13,919 nucleotides of DNA from an uncultured Collinsella sp. (GCA_937969105.1 CALBUZ010000146.1:1-13919), one strand, 5' to 3'. Positions 1 through 7,444 are shown, counted from the stretch's first letter. Notes: generated by a model not told the origin, from the sequence alone. Numbers and translations: made by a program.

Positions 1-36
1 CGAACTTTTCAATAACTCAATAGAGATGCTTAGGCG

Positions 37-47
37 TTGACTATACT
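37..47 (+). promoter_or_regulatory. Possible promoter of the GntR-manA pair
   Basis: TATACT at 42-47 is a good match to a -10 box and would place transcription start near 54, about 30 nt before the TTG start at 84. No convincing -35 lies 16-18 nt upstream. The TTGACT at 37-42 overlaps the -10 candidate and is too close to be its -35. The region 1-70 is AT-rich compared with the genes, which fits a promoter, but the assignment is weak. Confidence 0.3.
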
Positions 48-83
48 TTCTTTTATTCTCAATCAAGTTGGAAAGGAGGTTCC

Positions 84-803
84 TTGATTCCCAAATACGA
101 GGCGATAGCTGCAGATATTCGCCGAAGCATCGAGAATGGCGCTCTTAAACCGGGCGACAAGCTTCCCACCGTCGTTGAGTTCTGCGAGCTCTATAGCGTT
201 TCCAAAATCACCGTCAAACGAGCTATTGAACAAATCACCGAGGAAGGCCTTATTTCCAGCCGGCGCGGATCGGGTACCTACGTTAAGGACACGGCGGGAC
301 TTCCCGGCCAGGCGTTTTTCCAGGGCAAAAACGACCGTGCCCAAGGTTTTTCGTATGAGCACCGCGGGGAGAAGGTGACCTCGGTGGTCTACGATTTCTC
401 GATCGTTAATCCACCGGCGGACATCGCAGCCAAGCTGGGAATTGCCGAGGATGACTTTGCCTATCACGTCGTGCGCGTGCGTCAGGCCGATGAGAAGCCC
501 ATCGTTATCGAGTACACCTACATGCCCCTCGAGCTGATTCCGGGCCTTAAAAAGAAGGACCTGTACGGATCGCTCTACCGCTTCATCCGAGAGCAATGTG
601 GCCTGAAGATTTCGAGCTTTCACCGTACCATTCGAGCCGTGGCAGCAACCGAGGAAGAAGCCGAGCGTCTGGACACCAAACCTGGCTCTCCCCTGCTCGA
701 GCTCACCCAGATTGGCTTTTTGGACAGCGGCGCCGCCTTTGAGTATTCGACCTCGCGCAACGTTGGCGACCGCTTTGAGTTGCACAATGTAACGTTAGCG
801 TAG
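84..803 (+). CDS. GntR-family regulator with UTRA ligand domain (HutC type)
   Basis: A 239-residue transcription factor. Residues 2-68 form a GntR winged helix-turn-helix (KYEAIAADIRRSIENG, KPGDKLPT, VSKITVKRAIEQ, the wing GLISSRRGSGTYV). Residues about 90-235 form a UTRA small-molecule domain (EYTYMPLELIPGL, the RTIRAVAATEEEAERL segment, PLLELTQ). The length is normal for HutC-type GntR proteins, which bind DNA as dimers and release it when a sugar phosphate or similar metabolite occupies UTRA. The start is TTG at 84, chosen because AAAGGAGG (72-79) sits 4 nt upstream. The next gene, 74 nt downstream on the same strand, is a mannose-6-phosphate isomerase, so a phosphosugar effector and control of manA are plausible inferences. 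The effector cannot be read from the sequence. Family call secure. Confidence 0.93.
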   Translation: MIPKYEAIAADIRRSIENGALKPGDKLPTVVEFCELYSVSKITVKRAIEQITEEGLISSRRGSGTYVKDTAGLPGQAFFQGKNDRAQGFSYEHRGEKVTSVVYDFSIVNPPADIAAKLGIAEDDFAYHVVRVRQADEKPIVIEYTYMPLELIPGLKKKDLYGSLYRFIREQCGLKISSFHRTIRAVAATEEEAERLDTKPGSPLLELTQIGFLDSGAAFEYSTSRNVGDRFELHNVTLA

Positions 804-817
804 GTTTTTGTAGTCAT

Positions 818-855
818 GCGGGCGCTCGTTTTGCGCTGCTTTGCGCAGCGCCCGC
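818..855 (+). promoter_or_regulatory. Alternative hairpins in the GntR-manA spacer
   Basis: GCGGGCGCT (818-826) pairs with AGCGCCCGC (847-855). A competing stem can form from GCGCTGC (833-839) and GCAGCGC (845-851). The two share bases and cannot coexist. They lie just upstream of the manA ribosome site (866-870). There is no downstream T-run, so this is not a textbook terminator. It may be an mRNA-stability or attenuation element, or simply a GC-rich dyad. Confidence 0.4.
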
Positions 856-877
856 GCAACACAATGGAGGTATGAAT

Positions 878-1810
878 ATGTCCGATTTGATTAAACTGAC
901 GCCGTTCTTCCGCAAGAAGATCTGGGGTGGCCGCCAGCTCGAAACCGTATTTGGTTACGACATTCCCGAAGGTCCCATCGGTGAGTTCTGGGCTATCTCG
1001 GCCCATCCCAACGGCGACTGCCAGATTGCTGAGGGACCGTACGCCGGCCACACGCTGTCGTGGCTGTGGGCCAAGCACCGTGAGCTTTTTGGCAATTGCG
1101 AGGGCAAGGAGTTCCCGCTGCTCATTAAGATTCTGGACGCCAAGGACGACCTTTCGATCCAGATTCATCCCAACGACGAGTACGCCGCCGAGCACGAGAA
1201 CGGCAGCCTGGGTAAAACCGAGTGCTGGTACGTTCTGGATTGCGAACCCGGTGCCACGATCATCGTCGGCCAGCGTGCTAAAGACCGCACCGAGGCCGCA
1301 CAGATGATCAAGGACGGCCGCTGGGACGACATGCTCAACGTAGTACCGATCCACAAGGGCGACTTTTTCCAGATTGATTCCGGTACCGTTCACGCCATCA
1401 AGGCCGGCACGCTCATTTTGGAAACGCAGCAGTCGTGCGACGTGACGTATCGCCTGTACGATTACGACCGCCCCGGCACCGACGGCAAACTGCGTCCCCT
1501 GCACATTGAGCAGAGCCTCGACTGCATAAACTTTGATGCTCAGGCTCCGACCGACGGCACGATAACCGCGCCCGAGGTGGACGGCGTGACCGAGCTCGAG
1601 TCCAACCCCTGCTACACCGTCGATCGCGTGCGCGTCGACGGCAGCAAGACCCTCGACCAGCGCTGGCCCTTCATGTGTCTGTCGGTCATCGACGGCGAAG
1701 GCACCATCTGCGGCGACCCCGTCCACAAGGGAAGCCACCTGCTGGCTCCGAGCACCGTCGGCTCCATCGACCTCGAAGGCAAGATGGAACTGATCATCTC
1801 GCACCTCTAG
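878..1810 (+). CDS. manA: Mannose-6-phosphate isomerase, class I (short bacterial form)
   Basis: Interconverts mannose 6-phosphate and fructose 6-phosphate in the cytoplasm using a bound zinc ion. The 310-residue length matches the short Firmicutes/actinobacterial form rather than the ~390-residue enterobacterial one. Zinc-site signatures are visible: QIHPND (residues 95-100, supplying Gln and His), GKTE (112-115, Glu) and GTVHA (169-173, His172). The family segment YRLYDYDRP follows at about 191-199. Two in-frame ATGs compete. The one at 872 is only 1 nt from GGAGG (866-870), while the one at 878 has a normal 7-nt gap and begins MSDLIKLTPFF, so 878 is preferred. The gene follows the GntR regulator in the same direction and ends just before a strong terminator hairpin. 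Function call is secure; a role in mannose or mannan-glycan use is inferred. Confidence 0.95.
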   Translation: MSDLIKLTPFFRKKIWGGRQLETVFGYDIPEGPIGEFWAISAHPNGDCQIAEGPYAGHTLSWLWAKHRELFGNCEGKEFPLLIKILDAKDDLSIQIHPNDEYAAEHENGSLGKTECWYVLDCEPGATIIVGQRAKDRTEAAQMIKDGRWDDMLNVVPIHKGDFFQIDSGTVHAIKAGTLILETQQSCDVTYRLYDYDRPGTDGKLRPLHIEQSLDCINFDAQAPTDGTITAPEVDGVTELESNPCYTVDRVRVDGSKTLDQRWPFMCLSVIDGEGTICGDPVHKGSHLLAPSTVGSIDLEGKMELIISHL

Positions 1811-1831
1811 GTCGCACCAACAACCCAAACG

Positions 1832-1875
1832 CAACAAGGGGCTCCCCCGTTCTTCAACGGGGGAGCCCCTTGTTG
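1832..1875 (+). terminator. Perfect 20-bp hairpin terminator after manA
   Basis: Arms at 1832-1851 and 1856-1875 are exact reverse complements around a CTTC loop (1852-1855). The core is GGGGCTCCCCCG / CGGGGGAGCCCC. The following TATCTAT is only moderately T-rich. It starts 21 nt after the manA stop. Because pcrA converges from the other side, the same hairpin could stop transcription from both directions. Confidence 0.8.
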
Positions 1876-1974
1876 TATCTATCCATCAGCCCACCCGGCT
1901 CTCCAGATCAAAAAGCGAACGGGCAAAGCAACGTTCGCAAGCTGCAGGCCAAAACGCCACAAGGAAGAGGGCGC

Positions 1975-2077
1975 GCCGGGGGCTTTGGTCGATCGCGAGT
2001 TCCGCACGAGCCGGAGAGCACTTAATGTGCTCTCCGTGCGAGCAGGACTGTCCGAGCAGGCGACCAAAGCCCCCGGC
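1975..2077. repeat. Long nested inverted repeat 3' of pcrA
   Basis: The outer arms GCCGGGGGCTTTGGTCG (1975-1991) and its exact complement (2061-2077) are 17 bp. Inside is a second hairpin: CGCAC (2003-2007) plus GGAGAGCAC (2013-2021) pair with GTGCTCTCC (2027-2035) plus GTGCG (2036-2040), with a GAGCC bulge and a TTAAT loop. The element begins 21 nt beyond the pcrA stop codon. There is no clear T-tract on either strand. It could act as a 3' processing or termination structure for pcrA, or be a dispersed palindromic element. Confidence 0.75.
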
Positions 2078-2097
2078 ACGCCCGGTCAACCTCGCAG

Positions 2098-4995
2098 TTA
2101 GGCATTCAGCTTAACAATCGGTGCAAAACCCTTCATCAGCTTTTTGGTCTGGCCGGTCTTTTCGAATTGGACCTCGATCATGTCTCCAGCGACCGAGATC
2201 ACGGTACCCGTGCCAAAGGTCTTGTGGCTCACGGTATCGCCCGCGGCAAAGTCCTGCGATGCGCTGGCGCGATCGACCTTGCGCTCCACCGTCGGGGACA
2301 CCTTGGACGAGGGCTTTTTGGCTCGCGGCGCGCCCGAGCCAAAGGTCGAGGCAACACGGCCGGCATCGGGCGAAACCCCACGATGGCGCTCGGTCCCGTA
2401 GCTGCTGCCGCCAAAGAAATCGTCAAAGCTCGATCCGCCGCGCGAACCGGAACCGCCGGTCGAGCGCGTATGCGAGCCAAACACCTTGCCGCCATACATG
2501 TCCGAGCCCATGCCCGAGCCAAAGGTGCCGTGACGGTCGCCGCGCTTCTCCCAGCCCGTGCCCTCAAAACCGGCAGAGCCGATACCGCTAAACTCGATAT
2601 CCTCAAACGGAATCTCGTTGAGGAAGCGCGAGCGCGGGTTGGCAGAGGTCGAACCGTAGGTGCGACGTGTGGCCGCATAGGTCAAGAACAGTCGCTTACG
2701 GGCACGCGTGATGGCAACGTAGGCCAGGCGACGCTCCTCCTCGAGCTTGCCCGGGTCATCGCTGCCGCCAAAGTCGTGCACGTGCGGGAAGATGCCCTCC
2801 TCCATGCCGGCCACGAACACCGCCGGGAACTCCAAGCCCTTGGCGGAGTGGATGGTCATCATGGTGATGGCATGCGTCTCGCCGGCCAAAGAATCCAAGT
2901 CGGAGCGCAGGGCCAGCCACTCCATGAGTGCCGGCAGCGCCTTGCAGGTGAGCGGACCGTAGGTGCGCTCGATCTCGTCGGCATGCACGGCACCCGCCGG
3001 CATCTCCGTCGGCGCGGCATAGGCGTTACCCGCGATGGCGGCGGCCAGGGCATCCTGCGGCGAGAGCGCCGGAGCGGCTAGGCTATCGAGCGGGTTGGAA
3101 CCAGCGGCGTCGCGAGCGCCGACCAGCGCCTCAAACGAGGATGCCGGGGCGGACGGTCCCGGCTCAGGCGCGGGCGCACTCACCACGACGGGCTCGGCGC
3201 CGGCGGGCACGTCGGCAACACCGGCCGCGCGCAGCTCTTCTAGGCTCTCGAGCGTACCCTCGATATCCTCGTGCGTCTCCTCAAATTCGGCTGCAACGCC
3301 CAGGAATTCCTGAATGTTCTCGGCGCGGCTCTCAGACTCCATGGTGCCCTCGGCGCGGAACGCCTGCAACAGGCCCGTCTTGTCGACAATCATCTCGACG
3401 ACGTCCTTGAGCTCGCCGTCCATGCGGCGACCCTCGCGCACCAGCGACACAAAGCTCGACAGGCCGTTGCGCACCTTAGCGCTAAACATGCCGGTTTCGG
3501 CGCACGCGATCTCACAAGCCTGGAAGAACGAACAACGATTGTCGCGCGCCAGCTGCTCGATCTTTTGGATCGAGGTGGAGCCGATGCCGCGACGCGGCGT
3601 GTTGATGACGCGCTTGACGCTCATCTCGTCTGCCGGGTTCACGATCATCTTGAGGTAAGCCATGACGTCGCGGATCTCGGCACGGTCGAAGAATCGCGTG
3701 CCGCCCACGATCTTGTAGGGCACGCCTGCGCGCAGGAACATATCTTCGAGGATACGCGACTGGGCGTTGGTGCGGTAGAACACGGCGATGTCATCGTAAC
3801 TCGTACCCTTGGCATGCAGCTTTTCGATCTCGCCGGCAATCCAGCGACCCTCGTCGCGCTCATCGCTTGCTTGGAAGGCCTGAATCTTCTCGCCGTCGCC
3901 CTCGGCCGTAAACAGGCGCTTGTCCTTGCGCTGCGAGTTGTGACGCACCACGGCGTTGGCGGCGCTCAGGATATGGCCCGTAGAGCGATAGTTCTGCTCC
4001 AGCTTGACGGTCTTGCAGTCTTTAAAGTCCTTCTCAAAGTCCAGGATATTGGTGATGTCGGCGCCACGCCAGCTATAAATGGACTGATCGTCATCGCCCA
4101 CGACCATGAGGTTTTGGTACTTGGCGGCCAGCAGGTTGGCGATCTCGTACTGGACGTGGTTGGTGTCCTGATACTCGTCGACGCTAATGTAGCGGAAGCG
4201 CTCCTGATACTTGTCGAGCACCTCGGGGCGGGTGCGCAGCAGCTCGAGTGTGCGCACAAGCAGGTCGTCGAAGTCCATAGCGTTGGCGGCACGCAGGCGG
4301 CGCTCCAGCTCCAGGTAGACTTGCGCGGCCTTTTTGTCATTAGGGCTGTCGGCGGATTTGAGCATGTCCTCGGGCCCGATCATGGCGTTTTTGGCCGAGC
4401 TGATCTTGCTGCGGATCATGTTGATGGGGAATTGCTTTTGTTCAATGCCGAGCGCTTGCATAATGTCGCGCACCATGCGCTTTGAGTCGTCATCGTCGTA
4501 GATGGTGAACTGCCCGGTGTAGCCCAGCAGGTCGGCGTCCTCGCGCAGCATGCGCACGCACATGGCATGGAAGGTGCACACCCACATGCCGCGGGTGCCA
4601 CTGGGGATGAGCGCTGCCAGACGCTCGCGCATCTCGGCCGCGGCCTTGTTGGTAAACGTGATGGCCAGGACCTGCCAGGGCTTAACGCCCAGGTCGCCAA
4701 GCATATGCGCGATGCGGAAGGTCAGGACGCGGGTCTTGCCCGAGCCGGCGCCGGCAAGGACCAGCAGCGGGCCCTCGGTGGTCAGGACCGCCTCGCGCTG
4801 AGCGGGGTTCAGGCTATCGATATCGACGAGCGGCTTGGCGGGTTTGGGCGCCGGAGCCGGGGCGTCGTAGATGTCGAGCGGAACGAGCTCGGGTTCCGGC
4901 GCGGCGGGGGCGGTATATGCATCGAGCGGCACGGGTTCCGGCGCGGGCGGCACGGGCGCGGCAGTGTTCTTTTCCCAGGGCAGGGGCTGGGTCAT
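2098..4995 (-). CDS. pcrA: ATP-dependent DNA helicase PcrA/UvrD (SF1A)
   Basis: A 3'-5' DNA helicase for nucleotide excision repair, replication-conflict resolution and removal of RecA filaments. All SF1A motifs are present: Q-motif LNPAQREAV (62-70), Walker A AGAGSGKT (81-88), DEYQDT (273-278), GDDDQSIYSWRG (300-311), LEQNYRS (332-338), TIHSAKGLEFP (714-724) and AYVAITRAR (758-766). Residues 915-965 form the C-terminal Tudor-like fold (GDTVSHKTFGTGTV) that binds RNA polymerase in relatives. At 965 residues it is much longer than the usual ~740. The extra length is a Pro/Ala-rich N-terminus (1-55, with PLDAY/PLDIY repeats), a ~100-residue Ala/Pro-rich insertion (about 585-690) and a Gly/Ser-rich linker (about 803-890). 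The start at 4995 (MTQPLPW) has AGGAG 6 nt upstream. An upstream ATG at 5079 lies before a likely -10 box and was not used. It stands as a single gene. Confidence 0.95.
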   Translation of the reverse strand: MTQPLPWEKNTAAPVPPAPEPVPLDAYTAPAAPEPELVPLDIYDAPAPAPKPAKPLVDIDSLNPAQREAVLTTEGPLLVLAGAGSGKTRVLTFRIAHMLGDLGVKPWQVLAITFTNKAAAEMRERLAALIPSGTRGMWVCTFHAMCVRMLREDADLLGYTGQFTIYDDDDSKRMVRDIMQALGIEQKQFPINMIRSKISSAKNAMIGPEDMLKSADSPNDKKAAQVYLELERRLRAANAMDFDDLLVRTLELLRTRPEVLDKYQERFRYISVDEYQDTNHVQYEIANLLAAKYQNLMVVGDDDQSIYSWRGADITNILDFEKDFKDCKTVKLEQNYRSTGHILSAANAVVRHNSQRKDKRLFTAEGDGEKIQAFQASDERDEGRWIAGEIEKLHAKGTSYDDIAVFYRTNAQSRILEDMFLRAGVPYKIVGGTRFFDRAEIRDVMAYLKMIVNPADEMSVKRVINTPRRGIGSTSIQKIEQLARDNRCSFFQACEIACAETGMFSAKVRNGLSSFVSLVREGRRMDGELKDVVEMIVDKTGLLQAFRAEGTMESESRAENIQEFLGVAAEFEETHEDIEGTLESLEELRAAGVADVPAGAEPVVVSAPAPEPGPSAPASSFEALVGARDAAGSNPLDSLAAPALSPQDALAAAIAGNAYAAPTEMPAGAVHADEIERTYGPLTCKALPALMEWLALRSDLDSLAGETHAITMMTIHSAKGLEFPAVFVAGMEEGIFPHVHDFGGSDDPGKLEEERRLAYVAITRARKRLFLTYAATRRTYGSTSANPRSRFLNEIPFEDIEFSGIGSAGFEGTGWEKRGDRHGTFGSGMGSDMYGGKVFGSHTRSTGGSGSRGGSSFDDFFGGSSYGTERHRGVSPDAGRVASTFGSGAPRAKKPSSKVSPTVERKVDRASASQDFAAGDTVSHKTFGTGTVISVAGDMIEVQFEKTGQTKKLMKGFAPIVKLNA

Positions 4996-5056
4996 GGGCG
5001 ACTCCTCATCTGACGGACGGCGCGCCTGCGGGCAGCGCAATAGTTTGAGCCGTACC

Positions 5057-5087
5057 AGTATACCGAGCCGCGCGGACACCGACGCAA
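5057..5087 (-). promoter_or_regulatory. Possible pcrA promoter
   Basis: On the minus strand TATACT (5062 down to 5057) is a good -10 box. TTGCGT (5087 down to 5082) could be the -35 with a long 19-nt spacer. Transcription would start near 5050, about 55 nt before the pcrA start at 4995. That supports 4995 over the longer frame beginning at 5079. Confidence 0.4.
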
Positions 5088-5135
5088 ATCACACCACGAC
5101 TCCGTGCGCCACCACCACCCAAGCATCACCAAATA

Positions 5136-5202
5136 AGTTGCGGTGAAATAGTTCCTGAAACCAGCCTTCTGGCCCCCAAACAGGAACTATTCCACCGCAA
5201 CT
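5136..5202. repeat. Inverted-repeat element, copy 1
   Basis: The 22-nt arms at 5136-5157 and 5181-5202 are reverse complements apart from one position, around a 23-nt loop. The arm starts AGTTGCGGTGAAATAG, the same sequence as the arms of the element at 6339-6405. Flank plus arm (5127-5151) matches 6330-6354 at 24 of 25 positions. This copy lies in the divergent gap between pcrA and the dehydrogenase gene, where neither gene needs a terminator, which favours a dispersed repeat. Confidence 0.8.
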
Positions 5203-5269
5203 TCGATTGGCTCGGAGGGATAGAATATCTACCATTTCTACCCCGTCCCCACATGGCAGGAGGGTTGCC

Positions 5270-6268
5270 GTGAAGCATAGGGTGCTCTATTACATGGTCG
5301 ATGGTTCGACCGAGGCGGGTCAGGCGGCGCTCGACACAATCGAAGGTGGCGATCAGATTGAGCTGGTGGGCTGCGCGCACGAGCCCAATGTCTGCCCCAC
5401 CGTCGAGCAGCTGGCAGGCTGCGAGGGCTTTGTCGGCGAGTTCGGCCCCGTCGATGATGCATGTGCCGACGCCATGGCCGCCACGGGGATGCGCATTGTC
5501 TCGAACATGTCTATCGGCCTTAACCACGTTGCCGTCGAACTCCTAGCCTCTCATGGCATCACCGTCACCAACTGCCCTGGGTACTGCTCAGACGACGTCG
5601 CTCAACACACCATCGCTTTGATGCTTGACCTGATGCGCCAAGTTACGTTTCTTAACCGCGATGTGCGTGACGGCGTTTGGAATCCACTTGCCGGTTATAC
5701 CATGCACCGCACGCAGGGTCGCACACTGGGGCTTGTCTTTTTTGGCAGCATCGCGCGTGCCGTGGCGCCCATCGCACAAGCGCTTGGCATGAAGGTGCTG
5801 GTGTGGGCACCGACCAAGAGTGCAGAAGAGCTCGCTGCGGCAGGCTGTGCCAAAGCACAAACGCTCGATGAGTTACTCGGCACATCGGATATCGTCAGTC
5901 TGCACTGTCCCCTGATTCCAGAGACCGAAAAACTCATCGGCAAGCGCGAGCTTGCACTCATGAAGCCCACGGCATTTTTGATTAACACGGCCCGCGGGCC
6001 CATCGTGGATGAGGATGCCCTGGTCGCCGCGTTGAACGAGGGCATCGCCAGCGGTGGCACGCGCGGCATCTGCGGCGCCGCGCTCGACGTACTCGCCGAC
6101 GAGACCGCCCCCAACCAGGCCCTGATCGCGCATCCGCGCTGCATCGTCACACCCCATTGCGCCTACAGTACGCAGGAAGCCTACGACACCGTCCGTCGCA
6201 TGTCGCTACAGGCCGTAGTAGACAAGCTCGTCTTTAACCGCAAGCCCAAGCACACCGTGGCCGAATAA
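5270..6268 (+). CDS. D-isomer-specific 2-hydroxyacid dehydrogenase
   Basis: A 332-residue NAD(P)-dependent oxidoreductase of the family that includes D-lactate, phosphoglycerate and glyoxylate/hydroxypyruvate reductases. It interconverts a 2-keto acid and its D-2-hydroxy acid in the cytoplasm. The catalytic set is present: Arg242 in NTARGPIVDEDAL, Glu278 in ALDVLADE, His296 in TPHCAYS. The nucleotide-binding turn is unusual. Where relatives have GxGxxG, this protein reads FFGSIA (157-162), losing the first and last glycines, and the following strand ends VLVWAP without the usual Asp, so cofactor choice is uncertain. The GTG start at 5270 follows AGGAGG (5258-5263) by 6 nt. A TTG at 5207 opens the frame earlier but has no sensible ribosome site. 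Single gene; the substrate cannot be assigned. Confidence 0.9.
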   Translation: MKHRVLYYMVDGSTEAGQAALDTIEGGDQIELVGCAHEPNVCPTVEQLAGCEGFVGEFGPVDDACADAMAATGMRIVSNMSIGLNHVAVELLASHGITVTNCPGYCSDDVAQHTIALMLDLMRQVTFLNRDVRDGVWNPLAGYTMHRTQGRTLGLVFFGSIARAVAPIAQALGMKVLVWAPTKSAEELAAAGCAKAQTLDELLGTSDIVSLHCPLIPETEKLIGKRELALMKPTAFLINTARGPIVDEDALVAALNEGIASGGTRGICGAALDVLADETAPNQALIAHPRCIVTPHCAYSTQEAYDTVRRMSLQAVVDKLVFNRKPKHTVAE

Positions 6269-6335
6269 TTAGTGCAAAGAGGTCGGGTTTGTCTGTACCA
6301 AGTTGGTGCAAAGTAACTTGACCCCAATGCACCAA
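6269..6335 (+). repeat. Short repeats and dyad after the dehydrogenase gene
   Basis: TTAGTGCAAAG (6269-6279) is repeated as TTGGTGCAAAG (6303-6313). TTGGTGCA (6303-6310) can pair with TGCACCAA (6328-6335). ACCAA-G-TTGGT (6297-6307) is a further small dyad. These fill the gap between the dehydrogenase stop and the terminator element. No T-run follows on the plus strand. Confidence 0.4.
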
Positions 6336-6338
6336 AAA

Positions 6339-6405
6339 AGTTGCGGTGAAATAGGAACTGTTGGAGCCTTCAACAAGGCCTTTTAATCCCTATTTCACCG
6401 CAACT
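6339..6405 (-). terminator. Inverted-repeat element, copy 2; likely uppP terminator
   Basis: The perfect 17-bp arms AGTTGCGGTGAAATAGG (6339-6355) and CCTATTTCACCGCAACT (6389-6405) enclose a second small stem, GCCTT (6366-6370) with AAGGC (6375-6379). Read on the minus strand, the hairpin follows the uppP stop and is followed directly by six T residues, the form of an intrinsic terminator. The arms match the element at 5136-5202, so this terminator is also a member of a repeated sequence family. Confidence 0.75.
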
Positions 6406-6463
6406 CCGATAGATATCGCGTATTCGAATACGGCAGCGAGCGGCTGCCAGAGCGACTACTAAG

Positions 6464-7444
6464 TTACAGGCCGAGCATCGGCTCCAGGACAAAGAAGTAC
6501 GCGAGCACCACGATGCCCAGGATGATGCGGTAAACACCGAAGCACTTAAAGTCGTGACGGCGGACGAAGCCCATGAGCCACTTGATGGCGATGAGCGAAA
6601 CCACAAAGGCCACAACGCAGCCCACGCCCAAGATAGCGACCTCGTTGGCGCCGAACGTGCCGCCCTTGATGAAGTACTTGACCAGCTTGAGCGCACTCGC
6701 GCCAAACATGACAGGGATGGCCAGGAAGAACGTAAACTTGGATGCCACCGAACGCGTGCAGCCCAAAAGCAAGCCACCGATGATGGTGGAGCCGGAGCGA
6801 GACGTACCAGGCACCAGCGAAAGCACCTGGAAGCAGCCGATACCCAGCGCAGTCTTCCAGCTCAGGTCCTCAAGCGTGGCGATGGAGCCAAAGTCCAGGC
6901 TATCGTCATCGTCCTCATCCTCAGCGGTAGCCGCGGCGGGCGCCGCAAAGTGCGCACCGGCGGGACGTCCGCCCGCCACCACAGCACGCGAACCAAACGA
7001 ACCGGCAACGGCCATTTCCTCGCGCTTGCTCGCGCGCCAGTTCTCAATCACGATAAACAGTACGCCGTACACAATGAGCGCCAGCGCCACGACGGGAGCA
7101 TTGTAGAAATGCTCCTCCATCCAGTCGTTGAGCGGCAGACCGATCGCCGCGGCGGGAATGCAGCCGAGCACAATCTTGCCCCACAGCACCCAGGTGTCGC
7201 GACGGCCCTCCTTGCCCTTGCTGGGCGAGAACGGGTTGAGCTCATGGAAGAACAAGACGCAGACGGCCAAAATGGCGCCAAGCTGAATCACGACCAGGAA
7301 CATATTCCAGAACGTCTCGCTCACGTTCATCTTGACGAACTCGTCCACCAAGATCATGTGACCGGTCGACGAAACGGGCAGCCATTCGGTGATGCCCTCG
7401 ACCAGGCCCATGAAGGCAGATTTTAGAAGCTCGATGATATCCAA
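6464..7444 (-). CDS. uppP: Undecaprenyl-diphosphatase UppP (BacA type)
   Basis: An integral membrane phosphatase that converts undecaprenyl diphosphate to undecaprenyl phosphate, recycling the lipid carrier of cell-wall synthesis; overproduction in other bacteria gives bacitracin resistance. Both active-site signatures are present: EGITEWLPVSSTGH (residues 16-29) and PGTSRSGST (212-220). The remainder is a series of hydrophobic segments typical of the family (for example 45-66, 92-104, 117-135, 236-256, 268-290, 303-320). The protein has 326 residues against about 270 usually. The surplus is a hydrophilic insertion at about 138-195 with an Ala-rich stretch and an acidic run (EDEDDDD, 175-181). 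The start is TTG at 7444, with a GAGGGGG ribosome site 6 nt upstream and the expected family N-terminus (MDIIELLKSAFMGLVEG). Upstream in-frame ATGs give a non-hydrophobic leader and were rejected. Divergent from uspA. Confidence 0.94.
   Translation of the reverse strand: MDIIELLKSAFMGLVEGITEWLPVSSTGHMILVDEFVKMNVSETFWNMFLVVIQLGAILAVCVLFFHELNPFSPSKGKEGRRDTWVLWGKIVLGCIPAAAIGLPLNDWMEEHFYNAPVVALALIVYGVLFIVIENWRASKREEMAVAGSFGSRAVVAGGRPAGAHFAAPAAATAEDEDDDDSLDFGSIATLEDLSWKTALGIGCFQVLSLVPGTSRSGSTIIGGLLLGCTRSVASKFTFFLAIPVMFGASALKLVKYFIKGGTFGANEVAILGVGCVVAFVVSLIAIKWLMGFVRRHDFKCFGVYRIILGIVVLAYFFVLEPMLGL

Noticed and set aside
620..1837. 405-codon minus-strand open frame opposite manA
   Set aside because: The plus strand carries the zinc-site motifs of mannose-6-phosphate isomerase; the reverse frame has no motif.
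1675..2025. Plus-strand frame across the manA end and terminator
   Set aside because: It is out of frame with manA, runs through the terminator hairpin and has no ribosome site.
3271..4485. Long plus-strand open frame opposite pcrA
   Set aside because: The minus strand here encodes the helicase core with all motifs; the antisense product has no recognisable domain or ribosome site.
4996..5079. Longer N-terminus of pcrA starting at 5079
   Set aside because: The extra 28 residues include the probable promoter, whereas the ATG at 4995 has a proper ribosome site.
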